Source: [Ruminococcus] torques ATCC 27756
GTDB lineage: Bacteria > Bacillota > Clostridia > Lachnospirales > Lachnospiraceae
Direction of reading: 5' to 3'
NCBI RefSeq assembly: GCF_000153925.1
Contig: NZ_DS264359.1
Coordinates: 31,000 to 94,999, forward strand
DNA: 64,000 bases
The first letter of the stretch is position 1. The number at the start of each line of letters is the position of its first letter. Below the pieces are notes generated by a model that was not told the origin of the DNA, did not search any database, and worked only from the letters and a program-made list of their open reading frames with translations. Positions 54,847 to 64,000 of this stretch are shown here, one piece after another. The position numbers and the translations under genes were made by a program.

Positions 54847-56391
54847 ATGAGTTTCAGTACAATTTTATCTGCGGTGATTGAAGGTCTTGAGGTGGCGTTT
54901 ATTCATGTAGAGGCAGATATATCGAACGGCCTGCCGGTATTCCATATGGTGGGGTATTTGTCATCGGAAGTAAAAGAAGCGGGAGAAAGGGTGAGAACTG
55001 CAATTAAAAATTCGGGATTTGAGTATCCGGCAAAGCGGACTGTTGTGAATTTATCACCGGCTACAATGCGAAAGCACGGCGCGTCTTTTGACCTGCCGAT
55101 CGCCGCGGCGATATTGACTGCATTAGGACAGATTGAAAAGCCGGAGAAAGACTGTCTGATTATCGGAGAACTCAGTCTTGGAGGAAGTGTGAAGAAAGTG
55201 TCTGGAGTTTTGCCGATCGTAATGGAAGCGAAAGAAAAAGGGGTGAGAAAGTGTATTGTTCCGTCTGAAAATGTAACGGAAGCGTCGCTTGTCAGTGAAA
55301 TGGAAATTGTAGGAGCTGCGACTTTGCAGGAAGCGGTTGAGGCAATGCAAAACAGAAGAAAGAGAAAGAAGATACAAAATAAAGAGATAACGGATTGTGG
55401 GAATTTGAGAAAAACAGTTCAAAAAGAAACGAAATTTCCTGATTTTGCAGATATGAAAGGTCAGGAATTTGTAAAAAGAGCAGCGGAAATCGCAGTTGCA
55501 GGAGGGCACAATCTTCTTCTTATCGGTCCGCCGGGCAGTGGAAAGTCAATGACGGCAAAATGTATTGCCGGGATATTGCCGCCGCTTGATTTGCGAGAAA
55601 GTTTGGAGATTACAAAAATATACAGTGTATTAGGGTTAGTTGATGAGAAAACCCCGCTGATTGTAGACCGTCCGTTTCGTGAAGTGCATCATACGGCAAC
55701 AAAAGCTGCTTTGATCGGAGGAGGAACGATTCCGCATCCCGGAGAAATCAGCCTTGCTCATAAAGGCGTTTTATTTCTTGATGAACTCCCTGAATTTCGC
55801 AGAGATACGTTGGAAGTGCTTCGACAACCATTGGAAGAGCGGTATGTGAATCTGTCGCGAACATACGGAAATTATACATTCCCGGCAAATTTTATGCTTG
55901 TGGCAGCTATGAATCCGTGTCCGTGTGGATGTTTTCCGAATGCAAATTGTACATGTACACCTTTGCAGATCCAAGCGTATCAGAATCGTATCAGCCGTCC
56001 TTTTCTGGATAGGATCGATCTATGTGTGGAAGCTTCTCAAGTAAAATATGAGCATTTATCAGATGAGCAGAAAGGCGAAAGTTCAAAAGAAATACGAAAA
56101 AGAATTTGCCGGGTCAGAGAGATGCAAAGAATACGATATAAGGAAACAGGAAATTTAACAAATGCAATGTTGGAAGGGGATGCTTTAAATAAGTATTGCA
56201 AGTTGGGAACAAAAGAAAAAAAGGTGATGGAGCAGGCCTTTTCGGTTATGAATTTGACGGCCCGGGGATATAGCAGGATTTTGAAAACAGCGCGAACGAT
56301 TGCAGATTTAGAAGAAAGTGATGCGATCAAAGTAAAGCACTTGCAAGAAGCGCTTGGATATAGAATGGATAACAGGAAATATACTGTATAG
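54847..56391 (+). CDS. YifB/ComM-like Mg-chelatase-related AAA+ ATPase
   Basis: This 514-residue protein has an N-terminal S5/Lon-protease-like domain (about 1-170; GLPVFHMVGYLSSEVKEA, NLSPATMRKHGASFDLP). An AAA+ module follows with Walker A GPPGSGKSM, Walker B GVLFLDELPEF and a CPCG-x7-C zinc-like loop, then a C-terminal helical domain (NLTARGYSRILKTARTIADL). ComM-type proteins act as branch-migration helicases in natural transformation, and dprA follows. AGAAAGGAG supports the ATG at 54847. Confidence 0.92.
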   Translation: MSFSTILSAVIEGLEVAFIHVEADISNGLPVFHMVGYLSSEVKEAGERVRTAIKNSGFEYPAKRTVVNLSPATMRKHGASFDLPIAAAILTALGQIEKPEKDCLIIGELSLGGSVKKVSGVLPIVMEAKEKGVRKCIVPSENVTEASLVSEMEIVGAATLQEAVEAMQNRRKRKKIQNKEITDCGNLRKTVQKETKFPDFADMKGQEFVKRAAEIAVAGGHNLLLIGPPGSGKSMTAKCIAGILPPLDLRESLEITKIYSVLGLVDEKTPLIVDRPFREVHHTATKAALIGGGTIPHPGEISLAHKGVLFLDELPEFRRDTLEVLRQPLEERYVNLSRTYGNYTFPANFMLVAAMNPCPCGCFPNANCTCTPLQIQAYQNRISRPFLDRIDLCVEASQVKYEHLSDEQKGESSKEIRKRICRVREMQRIRYKETGNLTNAMLEGDALNKYCKLGTKEKKVMEQAFSVMNLTARGYSRILKTARTIADLEESDAIKVKHLQEALGYRMDNRKYTV

Positions 56392-56400
56392 GAGGATAAA

Positions 56401-56439
56401 ATGAAAACGGAAGTGAAGAGAACGGTCGAGGCGAAGTAA
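56401..56439 (+). CDS. Possible 12-codon ORF with a strong ribosome site
   Basis: ATG to TAA encodes MKTEVKRTVEAK, preceded by AGGAGGATAAA, the best ribosome site in this area. It may be a chance remnant of a longer gene, a coupling peptide before dprA or a real microprotein. There is nothing to choose between these. Confidence 0.2.
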   Translation: MKTEVKRTVEAK

Positions 56440-56486
56440 TGTGAAATGTGAATAGATAAATAAAGTATGAAATAAAAGGAGAATGT

Positions 56487-57560
56487 ATGAAGTACGAATA
56501 TTGGTTTGCTAAAATACAGGGAATAAATTTGCGAAAAAAAATCCGCCTGCGTCAATGCATGAAAACAGCAGAAGCGATTTATTATATAGAAGAAACACAG
56601 CTGAAAAAAATAGAATTTTTAAACGAATCAGAGCAAGATAAAATTTTGAAGGCAAAACGGCAGGATCCGGAAAAAGAGTATGAAAGTCTGTGTGAAAAAG
56701 GAATTCGTTTTATTCCGCATTTTACGGATGAATATCCGGAAAAATTAAAACGGATTTCGGATTATCCTTATGCACTTTATGTAAAAGGCAGCCTTCCGGA
56801 TAAAGCTGCGAAAAAGGCGGCTCTCGTGGGAGCGAGGAGATGTACTCCTTATGGTGAAAAATATGCAGTTGATTTTGGAAAAGTTTTGGCAGAACATGGG
56901 GTGCAGATTATAAGTGGAATGGCTCGCGGCGTAGATGGAATGGGTCACAGAGGGGCGCTTCTTGGAAATGGTAAAACATTCGCGGTATTGGGGTGTGGCG
57001 TAGACGTTTGTTACCCGAGGGAGCATATCGGGCTTTATGTAGATATATTGGAACAAGGAGGTGGAATTATTTCCGAGATGCCGCCTGGAACGCCTCCGTT
57101 TCCTCAAAACTTTCCGGCTCGGAACAGAATTATAAGCGGATTGTCAGATGTTGTGCTTGTTATGGAAGCGGGAGAGAAGAGCGGCTCGCTTATTACAGTC
57201 GATCTGGCATTAGAACAAGGGAGAGAAGTGTATGCGCTTCCGGGTCCTGTAAATAGCCGGATGAGTATCGGATGTAATGAATTGATCCGTCAGGGAGCGG
57301 GAATTTTACTTTCACCGGAAATGTTTTTGGAAGAATTGGGATTATCAGGTAAAAAAACAGAGAAAGAAGGTAAAAATAAAAAAATGCTTGAAACTCAAGA
57401 GGAATTGTTGTATAGTTGTCTCGGTTTGTACCCAAAGAGCGTGGAAGAAATTTTGAAAGAAACAAAACTGGAAGTACGTCAGGTGATGGAAATATTGGTT
57501 TCTTTGGAATTGCGCGGGTACATACGGGAAATATCAAAAAATCATTATATTATTGTTTAA
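56487..57560 (+). CDS. dprA: DNA-processing protein DprA
   Basis: DprA binds incoming single-stranded DNA and loads RecA during transformation. The 357-residue protein has an N-terminal helical domain (about 1-75) and the Rossmann-like core with VGARRCTPYG, ISGMARGVD, FAVLGCGVDVCYP and GSLITVDLALEQGREVYALPG. A C-terminal winged helix follows (about 300-357). AAAAGGAGAATGT precedes the ATG. It lies in the common Firmicute order comM - dprA - topA. Confidence 0.95.
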   Translation: MKYEYWFAKIQGINLRKKIRLRQCMKTAEAIYYIEETQLKKIEFLNESEQDKILKAKRQDPEKEYESLCEKGIRFIPHFTDEYPEKLKRISDYPYALYVKGSLPDKAAKKAALVGARRCTPYGEKYAVDFGKVLAEHGVQIISGMARGVDGMGHRGALLGNGKTFAVLGCGVDVCYPREHIGLYVDILEQGGGIISEMPPGTPPFPQNFPARNRIISGLSDVVLVMEAGEKSGSLITVDLALEQGREVYALPGPVNSRMSIGCNELIRQGAGILLSPEMFLEELGLSGKKTEKEGKNKKMLETQEELLYSCLGLYPKSVEEILKETKLEVRQVMEILVSLELRGYIREISKNHYIIV

Positions 57561-57658
57561 AATGAATTTTCCTGCAGTTTGATTTGAGTTTGAAAATCAT
57601 AAAAACAGCTTTGGGTTAAAAATGGGCACATACCGCTCAGATGGAGGAGTAATTTTTT

Positions 57659-59728
57659 ATGGCACATTATCTTGTTATCGTGGAGTCTCCTGCGAAAGTG
57701 AAAACGATCAAAAAGTTTTTGGGCAGCAATTATACAGTTGCGGCTTCTCAGGGACATGTACGGGATCTTCCGAAAAGTTCACTTGGAATCGATGTAGAAC
57801 ACGATTACGAACCAAAATACATTACAATAAGGGGAAAAGGCGATATTCTTGCGGCTTTGCGGAAAGAGGCGAAGAAGTCGGACAAAGTATTTCTGGCAAC
57901 TGACCCTGACCGTGAAGGAGAGGCGATTTCGTGGCATCTTGCGACTGCGCTGAAATTAGATGAAAAGAAGATGCGTAGGATTACCTTTAATGAGATTACA
58001 AAAAATGCAGTGAAGGCATCCTTGAAAGCTCCGCGGGATATTGATATGAATTTAGTTGATGCGCAGCAGGCACGCCGCGTTCTGGATCGTATGGTCGGAT
58101 ACCGGATCAGCCCGCTTCTTTGGGCAAAAGTAAAACGCGGACTGAGCGCGGGGCGTGTGCAGTCGGTAGCGCTTCGTCTTGTGGCAGACAGAGAAGAGGA
58201 GATTAATGCGTTTATTCCGGAAGAGTATTGGACACTTGACGTGATTTTGAAGATAAAAGGGGAAAAGCGCCCTCTTACAGCAAAGTTTTACGGAACAGAT
58301 CAGAAAAAAATGACGATCAGATCAGAGCAGGAATTAAATGAGATTGTCAAAAAGATCGAGAATGCAGAATTCAAAGTTTCAGATATAAAAACGAGCGAGC
58401 GGTTCAGAAAAGCTCCTCTTCCGTTTACTACGAGTACACTGCAGCAGGAAGCGGCGAAGGCTCTGAATTTCGGAACTCAAAAGACGATGCGCATTGCGCA
58501 GCAGCTTTATGAAGGTGTTGATATTAAAGGCGGCGGAACAGTCGGTGTCATCACTTATCTTCGTACGGATTCTACTCGAATCGCAGACGAAGCGGACGCA
58601 TCGGCAAGAGAATATATCGCTTCTGTTTACGGAGAAAAGTATATTGCGGCGGGGCAGACGAAGCAGGCGGAAGGAAAGAAAATACAGGATGCACATGAGG
58701 CGATCCGTCCGACGGATATCAGCAGAACTCCGGCTTCGATCAAAGAATCTCTCACAAGAGATCAGTTCCGTTTGTATCAACTGATATGGAAACGTTTTGC
58801 GGCAAGCCGTATGATGCCGGCGCAATATGAATCTACTTCGGTTAAGATTGCAGCCGGGCAGTATCGTTTTTCGGTTTCGACATCAAGATGTGTATTTGAC
58901 GGGTTTAGATCTGTCTATACAGAAGCTGATGAAGAAAAAGAGGAAAGTAATGTTCTTGTAGGACACTTAAGTATGGATTCTGTATTTACAAGAGAAGATT
59001 TTGATACAAAACAGCATTTTACACAGCCGCCGGCGCATTATACAGAAGCCAGTCTTGTAAAGGCGTTGGAGGAACTTGGAATCGGGCGTCCGAGTACGTA
59101 TGCCCCTACGATTTCAATCATACTTGGGCGCAGATATGTGACAAAAGAGGCGAAAAATTTATATTTGACGGAAATTGGGGAAGTGGTGAACAATATTATG
59201 AAACAATCTTTCCCAAGTATTGTGGATGCAAATTTCACGGCAAATATGGAAGGCCTTTTAGATATGGTTGAGGAAGGAAAGGTTGCATGGAAAGATGTGA
59301 TCCGTAATTTTTATCCGGATCTGGATGAGGCGGTAAAACGTGCGGAGATCGAGCTTGAAAGTGTCAAGATCGAAGATGAAGTGACAGATGTGATCTGCGA
59401 AGAATGTGGAAGAAACATGGTAATCAAGTACGGGCCTCATGGAAAATTTTTGGCATGCCCCGGGTTTCCGGAATGCAGAAATACGAAACCATACCTTGAA
59501 AAGATAGGCGTACCTTGTCCGGTATGCGGAAAGGACGTTGTGATTCGTAAGACAAAGAAAGGCAGAAAATATTACGGATGTGAAAATAATCCGGAGTGTG
59601 ATTTCATGTCGTGGCAGAAGCCGTCGAAAGAAAAGTGTCCTGACTGCGGCGGTTACATGTTGGAAAAAGGAAATAAACTCGTATGTGCAGATGAAAAATG
59701 CGGATATGTAAAAACAATCGGGAAATAG
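57659..59728 (+). CDS. topA: DNA topoisomerase I
   Basis: TopA relaxes negative supercoils by single-strand passage. The 689-residue type IA enzyme has the Toprim domain (YLVIVESPAKVKTIKKFLG, TDPDREGEAISWHLA), the catalytic Tyr300 in VITYLRTDSTR, and the core SAGRVQSVALRL. The C terminus carries three zinc-ribbon units (CEECGRNM...CPGFPEC, CPVCGKDV...CENNPEC, CPDCGGYM...CADEKCG). GGAGGAGTAATTTTTT precedes the start. Confidence 0.97.
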   Translation: MAHYLVIVESPAKVKTIKKFLGSNYTVAASQGHVRDLPKSSLGIDVEHDYEPKYITIRGKGDILAALRKEAKKSDKVFLATDPDREGEAISWHLATALKLDEKKMRRITFNEITKNAVKASLKAPRDIDMNLVDAQQARRVLDRMVGYRISPLLWAKVKRGLSAGRVQSVALRLVADREEEINAFIPEEYWTLDVILKIKGEKRPLTAKFYGTDQKKMTIRSEQELNEIVKKIENAEFKVSDIKTSERFRKAPLPFTTSTLQQEAAKALNFGTQKTMRIAQQLYEGVDIKGGGTVGVITYLRTDSTRIADEADASAREYIASVYGEKYIAAGQTKQAEGKKIQDAHEAIRPTDISRTPASIKESLTRDQFRLYQLIWKRFAASRMMPAQYESTSVKIAAGQYRFSVSTSRCVFDGFRSVYTEADEEKEESNVLVGHLSMDSVFTREDFDTKQHFTQPPAHYTEASLVKALEELGIGRPSTYAPTISIILGRRYVTKEAKNLYLTEIGEVVNNIMKQSFPSIVDANFTANMEGLLDMVEEGKVAWKDVIRNFYPDLDEAVKRAEIELESVKIEDEVTDVICEECGRNMVIKYGPHGKFLACPGFPECRNTKPYLEKIGVPCPVCGKDVVIRKTKKGRKYYGCENNPECDFMSWQKPSKEKCPDCGGYMLEKGNKLVCADEKCGYVKTIGK

Positions 59729-59909
59729 AGTGGAAACCAAACAAAAACAGAGGCATTCGGATTATAAATAAAAAAAATAAAAAATAAGAAATAAAACTGC
59801 GGAAATGTATTGAAATCAGAAAAATTGTGTGATAGCATATTATTATCTATATATTTATCTGGATTTGTGTATACAATTATTGGCTTGTAAGAAGCAAACG
59901 GAGGAAATA

Positions 59910-60689
59910 ATGAGCGTACAACTGTTAGACAAAACAAGAAAAATTAATAAATTGCTTCATAACAATAATTCAAGTAAGGTCGTATTTAATGATATTTGTG
60001 CGGTATTGACCGAAATTCTTGATTCAAATGTTCTTGTGGTAAGCAGAAAGGGGAAGATTCTCGGCGTAAGTAAAAGCCCGGATGTTCAGGAAATCAGTGA
60101 ATTGATCACAGAGGCTGTCGGATCTCATATCGATCAGATGTTAAATGAAAGACTTTTAAGCATTCTTTCTACAAAAGAAAATGTGAATCTGGAGACACTT
60201 GGATTTTCAGCAGAGGCGGTGCAGGGGTGCCAGGCAATCGTAACTCCGATTGATATTGCGGGAGAGAGGCTTGGAACATTATTTATTTATAAGCAAGATA
60301 AGACGTATTCGATAGACGACATTATTTTGAGCGAATACGGAACTGCTGTTGTCGGTTTGGAGATGCTTCGTTCTGTAAATGAAGAAAGTGCGGAAGAAAC
60401 AAGAAAAGAACATATCGTGCAATCGGCGATCAGTACACTGTCATTTTCGGAGTTAGAAGCGATTATTCACATTTTTGATGAGCTCGGCGGAACGGAAGGT
60501 ATTCTTGTCGCAAGTAAAGTAGCTGACAGAGTAGGCATTACACGTTCGGTTATTGTGAATGCGCTGCGTAAGTTTGAAAGTGCGGGAGTAATTGAATCTC
60601 GTTCTTCCGGTATGAAGGGAACCTATATAAAAGTGTTGAACGACTATATTTTTGAAGAACTTGAGAAAATTAAAAAAGAACGTATGTAG
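59910..60689 (+). CDS. codY: Global nutritional regulator CodY
   Basis: CodY represses amino-acid synthesis, transport and alternative nutrient genes when GTP and branched-chain amino acids are plentiful. The 259-residue protein has an N-terminal GAF domain (about 1-155) and a C-terminal winged HTH with the highly conserved ASKVADRVGITRSVIVNALR. AACGGAGGAAATA supports the ATG at 59910. The frame is open further up but without a ribosome site. leuCD, asd, thrC and pckA in this window are plausible targets by analogy. Confidence 0.95.
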   Translation: MSVQLLDKTRKINKLLHNNNSSKVVFNDICAVLTEILDSNVLVVSRKGKILGVSKSPDVQEISELITEAVGSHIDQMLNERLLSILSTKENVNLETLGFSAEAVQGCQAIVTPIDIAGERLGTLFIYKQDKTYSIDDIILSEYGTAVVGLEMLRSVNEESAEETRKEHIVQSAISTLSFSELEAIIHIFDELGGTEGILVASKVADRVGITRSVIVNALRKFESAGVIESRSSGMKGTYIKVLNDYIFEELEKIKKERM

Positions 60690-60737
60690 TTTTTTAAAAA
60701 GCGGAAAGTCAGATAGAGGCAGGCAGGAGGAAGAACG

Positions 60738-61064
60738 ATGTACGAAGGAAATCCCGTAGATCTGCGTATGGAAAAAATCATATCGGCAGATGGAATTTTT
60801 GATGAAGCGACAAGGCAGTGCAGGGTTGAAAAATATGATCCGGAGGAAGATTACATTTATCTTGAGTTGAAAGAAGATGAATTGACGGTAATTTCACTCG
60901 ATGCTAAATACAGATGTTATATTTCGACAAGGACAGAACTTTTGTATTGCACAGGGGTTGTGAAAGAACGATATTGTCGCGATGACCGAAAGTTTTTGAA
61001 GCTTCGGATTGAAAATGGTTTTTACAATGTATATGAAGGCAGAAAAATGACGAAACGTGCGTAG
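60738..61064 (+). CDS. Conserved small protein of unknown function
   Basis: This 108-residue cytoplasmic, mainly beta protein (DYIYLELKEDELTVISLDAK, CYISTRTELLYCTGVVKERY) looks like a compact barrel. It reminds me of the N-terminal part of PilZ/YcgR-like proteins, but no c-di-GMP RxxxR motif is present, so I do not assign it. AGGCAGGAGGAAGAACG precedes the start. Its stop lies in the loop of its own terminator, 48 bases after codY begins the spacer, so it is probably co-transcribed with codY. Confidence 0.6.
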   Translation: MYEGNPVDLRMEKIISADGIFDEATRQCRVEKYDPEEDYIYLELKEDELTVISLDAKYRCYISTRTELLYCTGVVKERYCRDDRKFLKLRIENGFYNVYEGRKMTKRA

Positions 61065-61082
61065 ATGCGTTTCGTCTTTTTT
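61049..61082 (+). terminator. Terminator overlapping the end of the small gene
   Basis: GACGAAACG pairs with CGTTTCGTC across a 10-base loop that contains the stop codon of the preceding gene. Six T follow. Confidence 0.88.
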
Positions 61083-61085
61083 ATG

Positions 61086-61170
61086 GGCGATGAGCCAAAG
61101 ATCGGGCTTACTGAAATATTGTCAACTGCTGATTGATCTATAATGTGCGTTTTGGAACTTCCGGTGATTG
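61086..61170 (+). repeat. Post-terminator repeat, copy C
   Basis: It begins GGCGATGAGCCAAAGATCGG right after the terminator T-run. It has a middle ATTGTCAACTGC and ends ATGTGCGTTTTGGAACTTCC followed by GGTGATTG. It is the closest relative of copy B and lies between that terminator and the groESL promoter. Confidence 0.65.
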
Positions 61171-61205
61171 TTGTTATTTTTTCTATAAAAACCTCATAAA
61201 CTGTG

Positions 61206-61234
61206 TTGACAAATTGAAAACAGAGTGCTATTTT
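61206..61234 (+). promoter_or_regulatory. groESL promoter
   Basis: TTGACA at 61206-61211 and TATTTT at 61229-61234 are 17 bp apart. They lie directly upstream of the CIRCE operator. Confidence 0.75.
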
Positions 61235-61247
61235 ATATTCATGAAGT

Positions 61248-61274
61248 TTAGCACTCGTAATAAATGAGTGCTAA
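61248..61274. promoter_or_regulatory. CIRCE operator (HrcA site)
   Basis: TTAGCACTC-N9-GAGTGCTAA is a perfect match to the CIRCE consensus. HrcA bound here represses groESL until heat shock. hrcA itself is not in the window. Confidence 0.95.
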
Positions 61275-61300
61275 CAGGCAAATTTAAAGGAGGAATTACA

Positions 61301-61588
61301 ATGAAATTAGTACCGTTGGGTGACAAAATTGTTTTGAAACAGTTAGAAGCAGAAGAGACGACAAAATCCGGTATTGTTTTGCCGGGACAGGCAAAAGAAA
61401 AACCGCAGGAAGCAGAAGTTATCGCTGTAGGACCGGGCGGAAATATAGATGGAAAAGAAGTAGTAATGCAGGTAAACGTGGGAGATAAAGTGATTTACTC
61501 TAAATACGCAGGAACAGACGTGGAACTGGACAAAGAAGAGTACATTATCGTAAAACAGAGCGATATTCTCGCAATCGTAACAGAGTAA
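61301..61588 (+). CDS. groES: Co-chaperonin GroES
   Basis: GroES is the 10-kDa lid of the GroEL chaperonin. The 95-residue protein begins MKLVPLGDKIVLKQ, has the mobile loop EETTKSGIVLPGQAKEKPQ and ends with a beta strand YIIVKQSDILAIV. AAAGGAGGAATTACA supports the ATG at 61301. It is the first gene of the CIRCE-controlled operon and is followed by groEL 51 bases on. Confidence 0.97.
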   Translation: MKLVPLGDKIVLKQLEAEETTKSGIVLPGQAKEKPQEAEVIAVGPGGNIDGKEVVMQVNVGDKVIYSKYAGTDVELDKEEYIIVKQSDILAIVTE

Positions 61589-61609
61589 AAATAGTCAGAA
61601 GACAGATGA

Positions 61610-63265
<1,656 letters not shown>

Positions 63266-63296
63266 AAATAGTATCTAACCATATTATAGTGTATAG

Positions 63297-63327
63297 AAGG
63301 TCTGTGGGAATTTCCTACAGACCTTTA
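63297..63327 (+). terminator. Terminator after groEL
   Basis: AAGGTCTGT-GGAA pairs with TTCC-ACAGACCTT. Three T then A follow, so it is strong in stem but short in U-tract. Confidence 0.7.
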
Positions 63328-63386
63328 AAAAATGAAAATTGAAATACCGGTACCGATAGTGTATTAGGTGTTTGGGAGGGCGGATT

Positions 63387-63929
63387 ATGAGTAAGAAAGT
63401 TCTTGTTATCAGTACGAGTCTGAGAAAGAATAGTAATTCGGAAAAACTTGCAGAGGCATTTGCATCAGGGGCTGAGGACGCCGGTAATGTAGTGGAATTT
63501 CTTTCCTTAAAAGATAAAACAATCGCGTTTTGTGAAGGGTGTATGGCGTGCCATAAACTGGGACGTTGTGTGATCGATGATGATGCGAATATGATTGCCC
63601 GAAAAATGTATGAGGCAGAGGTTATCGCATTTGCAACACCGATCTATTATTATGAAATGAGCGGACAGATGAAGACAATGATCGATAGAGCAAATAGCTT
63701 GTATGATTCGGATTATAAATTTACGGATATTTATATGTTGACAACTGCTGCGGAAGATGAACCGGAAGTTCCGAATCGGGCGATCGGTGGTTTGACAGGA
63801 TGGATAGATTGTTTTGATCGAGCGCATCTTTCAGGAAGCGTATTTGCCGGAGGAGTAAACGAATCAGGAACGATCAAAGGGCATAGTGCACTGAAAAAGG
63901 CGTATGAGATGGGAAATTGTATTAAATAG
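63387..63929 (+). CDS. Flavodoxin-like NAD(P)H-dependent FMN reductase / iron-sulfur flavoprotein type
   Basis: This 180-residue cytoplasmic flavoprotein has an FMN-binding N terminus ISTSLRKNSNSEKLAEAF and the redox/cluster-like motif CEGCMACHKLGRCVIDDD. FATPIYYYEMSGQMKTMIDR is the flavin contact region. Many gut anaerobes have several such proteins, used in electron transfer or quinone/nitro-compound reduction. The specific partner is unknown. TGGGAGGGCGG supports the ATG at 63387. The last 70 bases of the window after it hold only a possible new start at 63978 with no ribosome site. Confidence 0.82.
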   Translation: MSKKVLVISTSLRKNSNSEKLAEAFASGAEDAGNVVEFLSLKDKTIAFCEGCMACHKLGRCVIDDDANMIARKMYEAEVIAFATPIYYYEMSGQMKTMIDRANSLYDSDYKFTDIYMLTTAAEDEPEVPNRAIGGLTGWIDCFDRAHLSGSVFAGGVNESGTIKGHSALKKAYEMGNCIK

Positions 63930-64000
63930 CAAATGACAAATCTGCAAGGGGTAAGGTCTCGGTGAGCGGATTTTGAATGAGTATTTTGAAAGCAATATTT

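Overview
The window looks like a stretch of chromosome from a spore-forming, low-to-moderate GC Firmicute of the family Lachnospiraceae (Blautia / Dorea / Mediterraneibacter-like). The grounds are the gene families and their order: dprA-topA-codY, a clostridial sigK, CIRCE-controlled groESL, a homodimeric glyS, ATP-type pckA, AT-rich intergenic DNA, strong GGAGG ribosome sites and many tandem lipoproteins. No tRNA, rRNA or CRISPR array was seen. Family-level placement is an inference.

Layout. 1-1.64 kb: the end of panD, a decayed patch, then yqzL-recO. 1.7-6.6 kb: a complete agr-type peptide quorum-sensing locus. It has a LytTR response regulator and a GHKL histidine kinase, then after a terminator a 48-residue AgrD-like autoinducer precursor, an AgrB-like processing peptidase, a solute-binding-like protein joined to agrB by an ATGA overlap, and a small secreted protein. 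6.7-8.4 kb: an IS30-family element. 8.5-15.7 kb: three tandem paralogous lipoproteins (plus a relic of a fourth) followed by an ABC exporter. 15.7-20.2 kb: RpiR regulator, beta-glucoside PTS and 6-phospho-beta-glucosidase. 20.2-22.2 kb: glyS, with its own promoter and a very structured leader, and a thioesterase. 22.3-29.3 kb: two YhgE/Pip proteins divergent from a TetR regulator, then an SNF-type sodium symporter.

29.3-39.5 kb is an accessory defence island: a type I restriction-modification system (hsdM, hsdS, hsdS, hsdR). Between its two same-strand specificity genes lie a MNT/HEPN pair, a DUF3990 plus partner pair, and a tyrosine recombinase. The two hsdS genes share three short direct repeats at their start, middle and end, which suggests a cassette that can swap specificity. 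39.5-51.4 kb is mostly metabolic: an incomplete NitT/TauT-type ABC transporter, queH, argH, asd, leuCD, an NhaC antiporter, thrC and pckA. 51.5-53.8 kb holds a YefM/RelE-type toxin-antitoxin pair and an IS256-family element. 53.9-64 kb is core: sigK, comM-like ATPase, dprA, topA, codY, a small unknown gene, groES-groEL and a flavoprotein.

Most distinctive signals: (1) the agr locus with a predicted Cys-Ile-Trp-Tyr-Leu thiolactone ring and candidate LytTR operators; (2) the direct-repeat hsdS cassette carrying toxin-like cargo; (3) a dispersed, roughly 85-bp repeat found immediately after five or six rho-independent terminators, one copy of which is split by the IS256 element with an 8-bp target duplication; (4) a branched, palindromic 165-nt leader in front of glyS.
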